In this document: one piece after another, positions 11,617 through 13,894 of the stretch
Layout of the letters: each line of letters begins with the position of its first letter
Position numbering within the stretch: the first letter of the stretch is position 1
NCBI RefSeq assembly: GCF_938045465.1
Contig: NZ_CALIBF010000194.1
Coordinates: 1-13,894, forward strand
Direction: 5' to 3'
From: an uncultured Campylobacter sp.
Lineage (GTDB): Bacteria > Campylobacterota > Campylobacteria > Campylobacterales > Campylobacteraceae
Length of the DNA: 13,894 nt
Notes under the pieces: model-generated
What the model was told of the DNA's origin: nothing
Database searches by the model: none
Seen by the model: only the letters and a program-made list of their open reading frames with translations
Program-made: the position numbers and the translations under genes

Positions 11617-13894
11617 TTACCTCGCAAAGCCGCCTTTTTTCGGACCGCCCTTGCCGTGGCAGTCTTTGTATTTTTTGCCGCTGCCGCAAGGGCAAGGATC
11701 GTTGCGCTTAGGCTTTTTATCGCCGAACTCATCAGGGCCCTTTAGCTGCGCCTCATTCGTGCTTGCAGCGGCGAGCTCTTTGGCGTTTGAGCTCTCCATA
11801 CGCTCCTGCATCGCGCGCTGCTCGGCTTCGATCTCCTCCTGTGATTTGAACTGGATCGAATGCAGCAAGCGGATGCTATCGGATTTGAGGCGCATTACAA
11901 GCTCCATAAAGAGATTGTAGCTCTCCTTTTTATACTCCGTAAGCGGGTCTTTGTGGTTGTAGCCGCGAAGTCCGATGCCCGCCTTTAGGATATCCATCTG
12001 ATACAGATGTTCCCGCCAGTCGCGATCGACGATCTGCAGATAAAGCATCTTTTCGATACTTTTTCGCTGCTGCGGATCGATCGGCGCCATCTTATTTTCA
12101 TACGAAACGGCAAGCGCGCCGATGATCTTTTCTTTCAGCTCTTTGAAATCATCGACCTTCTCAAGCTCGCTATTTTCGAGCACCTCGCCCGTTTCTTGAG
12201 CGATTTTGGCGACGATCGGGAATTTATCGACCTCTTTGATATTTGCGCCGTCAAAAATTTCAAGCTCCTCAAGCACGCTAGAGATGTACTCCTCGCGGTT
12301 TTGAATGATTTTATCTTTCAGATCGTAGTCGGGATCCAAAAGCTCGTTGCGATATTTATAGATCGTCTTGCGCTGCTCGTTTGCGACGTCGTCGTATTCT
12401 AGGATATTTTTACGCGCTTCAAAGTGCAAGCTCTCGACCTTTTTCTGCGCGTTCTCTACTGCGCGCGAAACCATGCCTGATTCGATATGCTCGCCGTCTT
12501 TCAAACCCAAGCGATCCATGATATTTTTAATCTTGTCGCTGCCAAAAATTCTAAGCAGATTATCCTCCAAGCTTAAGAAAAATCTACTCTCGCCCGGATC
12601 ACCTTGGCGCCCGCTTCGTCCGCGGAGCTGATTATCGATACGGCGACTTTCGTGGCGCTCGGTACCTAAAATATATAGTCCGCCCAAAGCGCGCACTTCG
12701 TCGTCTATGCGGATATCCACGCCACGTCCCGCCATATTCGTAGCGATCGTTACGGCACCCTTTACGCCCGCGTCTTTGATGATCTGCGCTTCGCGCTCAT
12801 GATTTTTGGCGTTCAGCACGGAGTGCGCGATGTTTTCTCTAACCAAAAGCTCGTGCAACTTCTCGCTTTTTTCGATCGACGCGGTGCCCACGAGCACGGG
12901 CTGGCCTTTGGAATTTAGCCGCTTGATCTCACCAATGACGGCGTCAAATTTCTCGCGCTCGGTTTTGTAGATAAGATCGTTTTGATCCTTTCTGATGACC
13001 GGCACATTTGTAGGGATCGAGACTACTTCGAGTTTGTAAATTTGAGAAAATTCCGTTGCTTCCGTCTGTGCCGTACCCGTCATACCGGCGAGTTTTTCGT
13101 AAAGACGGAAGTAGTTTTGAAAGGTAATGTCGGCAAGAGTTTGGCTCTCCTCTTGGATTTGCACGCCCTCTTTAGCTTCAAGAGCTTGGTGCAAGCCTTC
13201 ACTGAATCTGCGCCCCTCGCTAAGACGACCCGTAAATTCATCCACGATTACGACCTGTCCGTCGCGCACGACGTAGTGCACGTCCTTTTCAAAAAGATAA
13301 TTTGCTTTAAGTGCTTGATCAAGGTAGTGGCTAAGCACGGCATTTTCGAGACTATAGAGGTTATCGACGCCAAAAAGCTTCTCGGCTTTTGAAATTCCCG
13401 CTTCGGTAATCAAAATGGCGCGGTTTTTCTCATCTACGGTAAAATCACCCGTCGCCTTGCCTTTCGGATCGGCTGGCGCCTCACCGCGGATCATTTGGCG
13501 AGCTACTTCATTTGCCTTGATGTAGCCGTCTAGAGTGCGGTTCGTAGGGCCAGAGATGATAAGTGGCGTTCGTGCTTCGTCGATTAAAATACTATCAACT
13601 TCATCGACGATTACGAAATGATGCCCGCGTTGCACCTTTTCATCCGCGCTAAATTTCATATTATCACGCAGATAGTCAAAGCCGAACTCGTTGTTTGTGC
13701 CATACGTAATATCGCACGCGTATGCAGCCTTGCGCTTGGCGTCATCGTATTCGCCGCCTACGATCACACCGGTACTAAGCCCTAAAAATTCATATAGCTC
13801 GCCCATCTGCGCAGCATCGCGCTTGGCCAGGTAGTCGTTTACGGTCACGACATGCACGCCCTTGCCTTCCATCGCATTTAGCACTACTGCCAAG
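11617..13894 (-). CDS. secA: SecA preprotein translocase ATPase, N-terminus cut by window edge
   Basis: SecA drives unfolded preproteins through SecYEG using ATP. The frame is open to the right edge; by comparison with E. coli SecA from memory, roughly the first 110 residues, including Walker A, lie outside. In the visible 758 residues are VHVVTVNDYLAKRD (13-26), YGTNNEFGFDYLRDNM (64-79), Walker B-type VIVDEVDSILIDEARTP (94-110), the preprotein-binding domain (~120-260), MTGTAQTEA (271-279), GTASIEKSE (336-344), TNMAGRGVDI (385-394) and the arginine-finger region QLRGRSGRQGDPG (422-434). The helical scaffold and wing domains follow, then a C-terminal zinc/SecB-type motif with Cys734, Cys736, Cys745 and His746 (CPCGSGKKYKDCH). 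The tail is intact. As I recall, lolA lies upstream in C. jejuni. Assignment is firm. Confidence 0.98.
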   Translation of the reverse strand, partial: LAVVLNAMEGKGVHVVTVNDYLAKRDAAQMGELYEFLGLSTGVIVGGEYDDAKRKAAYACDITYGTNNEFGFDYLRDNMKFSADEKVQRGHHFVIVDEVDSILIDEARTPLIISGPTNRTLDGYIKANEVARQMIRGEAPADPKGKATGDFTVDEKNRAILITEAGISKAEKLFGVDNLYSLENAVLSHYLDQALKANYLFEKDVHYVVRDGQVVIVDEFTGRLSEGRRFSEGLHQALEAKEGVQIQEESQTLADITFQNYFRLYEKLAGMTGTAQTEATEFSQIYKLEVVSIPTNVPVIRKDQNDLIYKTEREKFDAVIGEIKRLNSKGQPVLVGTASIEKSEKLHELLVRENIAHSVLNAKNHEREAQIIKDAGVKGAVTIATNMAGRGVDIRIDDEVRALGGLYILGTERHESRRIDNQLRGRSGRQGDPGESRFFLSLEDNLLRIFGSDKIKNIMDRLGLKDGEHIESGMVSRAVENAQKKVESLHFEARKNILEYDDVANEQRKTIYKYRNELLDPDYDLKDKIIQNREEYISSVLEELEIFDGANIKEVDKFPIVAKIAQETGEVLENSELEKVDDFKELKEKIIGALAVSYENKMAPIDPQQRKSIEKMLYLQIVDRDWREHLYQMDILKAGIGLRGYNHKDPLTEYKKESYNLFMELVMRLKSDSIRLLHSIQFKSQEEIEAEQRAMQERMESSNAKELAAASTNEAQLKGPDEFGDKKPKRNDPCPCGSGKKYKDCHGKGGPKKGGFAR

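Noticed and set aside
11483..11695. Minus-strand open frame of 70 residues overlapping the end of secA
   Set aside because: It shares DNA with the intact zinc-motif end of secA in another frame and has no start signal or family.

Overview
The window reads as chromosomal DNA of a Campylobacter-type epsilonproteobacterium. The basis is the protein style (LepB, YchF, SecA and the apt/dedA/pepA neighbours look like Campylobacter orthologues) and the gene order. From memory, C. jejuni has rpiB-like, small hypothetical, apt, dedA and pepA genes together, and lolA-secA-LolC/E permease together. By eye the G+C is higher than in C. jejuni, and gaps between genes are crowded with AAATTT/GGAATT words. 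This would fit an oral Campylobacter such as the gracilis/showae/rectus group, but no species can be fixed from sequence reading alone.

Layout. Positions 1-418 (+) hold the 3' end of an unrecognised reading frame that runs off the left edge. A 237-residue four-helix membrane protein of unknown role lies convergent to it (694-1407, -). A 762-base gap without a supported gene follows. Then comes an eight-gene minus-strand unit, transcribed from right to left: folD, lepB, a greatly enlarged rpiB, a small membrane/coiled-coil protein, apt, dedA, pepA, ychF (9196 down to 2170). Its junctions are stop-start abutments, 4-base ATGA overlaps, a 26-base overlap, or gaps of 2 and 9 bases, so it should be one translationally coupled operon. 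It joins one-carbon metabolism, signal peptide cleavage, pentose phosphate isomerisation, purine salvage, a membrane lipid-transport-type protein, peptide turnover and a ribosome-associated ATPase; this is housekeeping without a single pathway.

Upstream, again on the minus strand, are a LolC/E-type permease (9664-10854), a 63-residue lipoprotein (9419-9610) with a good terminator behind it, a 762-base AT-word-rich gap, and secA, which is cut by the right edge. secA, a lipoprotein-sorting permease, a lipoprotein and (in the next unit) a signal peptidase make this a protein export and envelope neighbourhood.

The most unusual object is RpiB. The normal ~150-residue isomerase core is complete, with its catalytic residues, but it is split by a ~90-residue Asn-rich insertion and followed by a ~215-residue Asn/Ser/Phe-rich tail. 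The last ~60 residues of the tail fall into a pentapeptide-like register. At DNA level both additions are built around AATT-centred words that also fill the non-coding gaps of this window, which suggests that an intergenic-type word array has spread into a coding frame.
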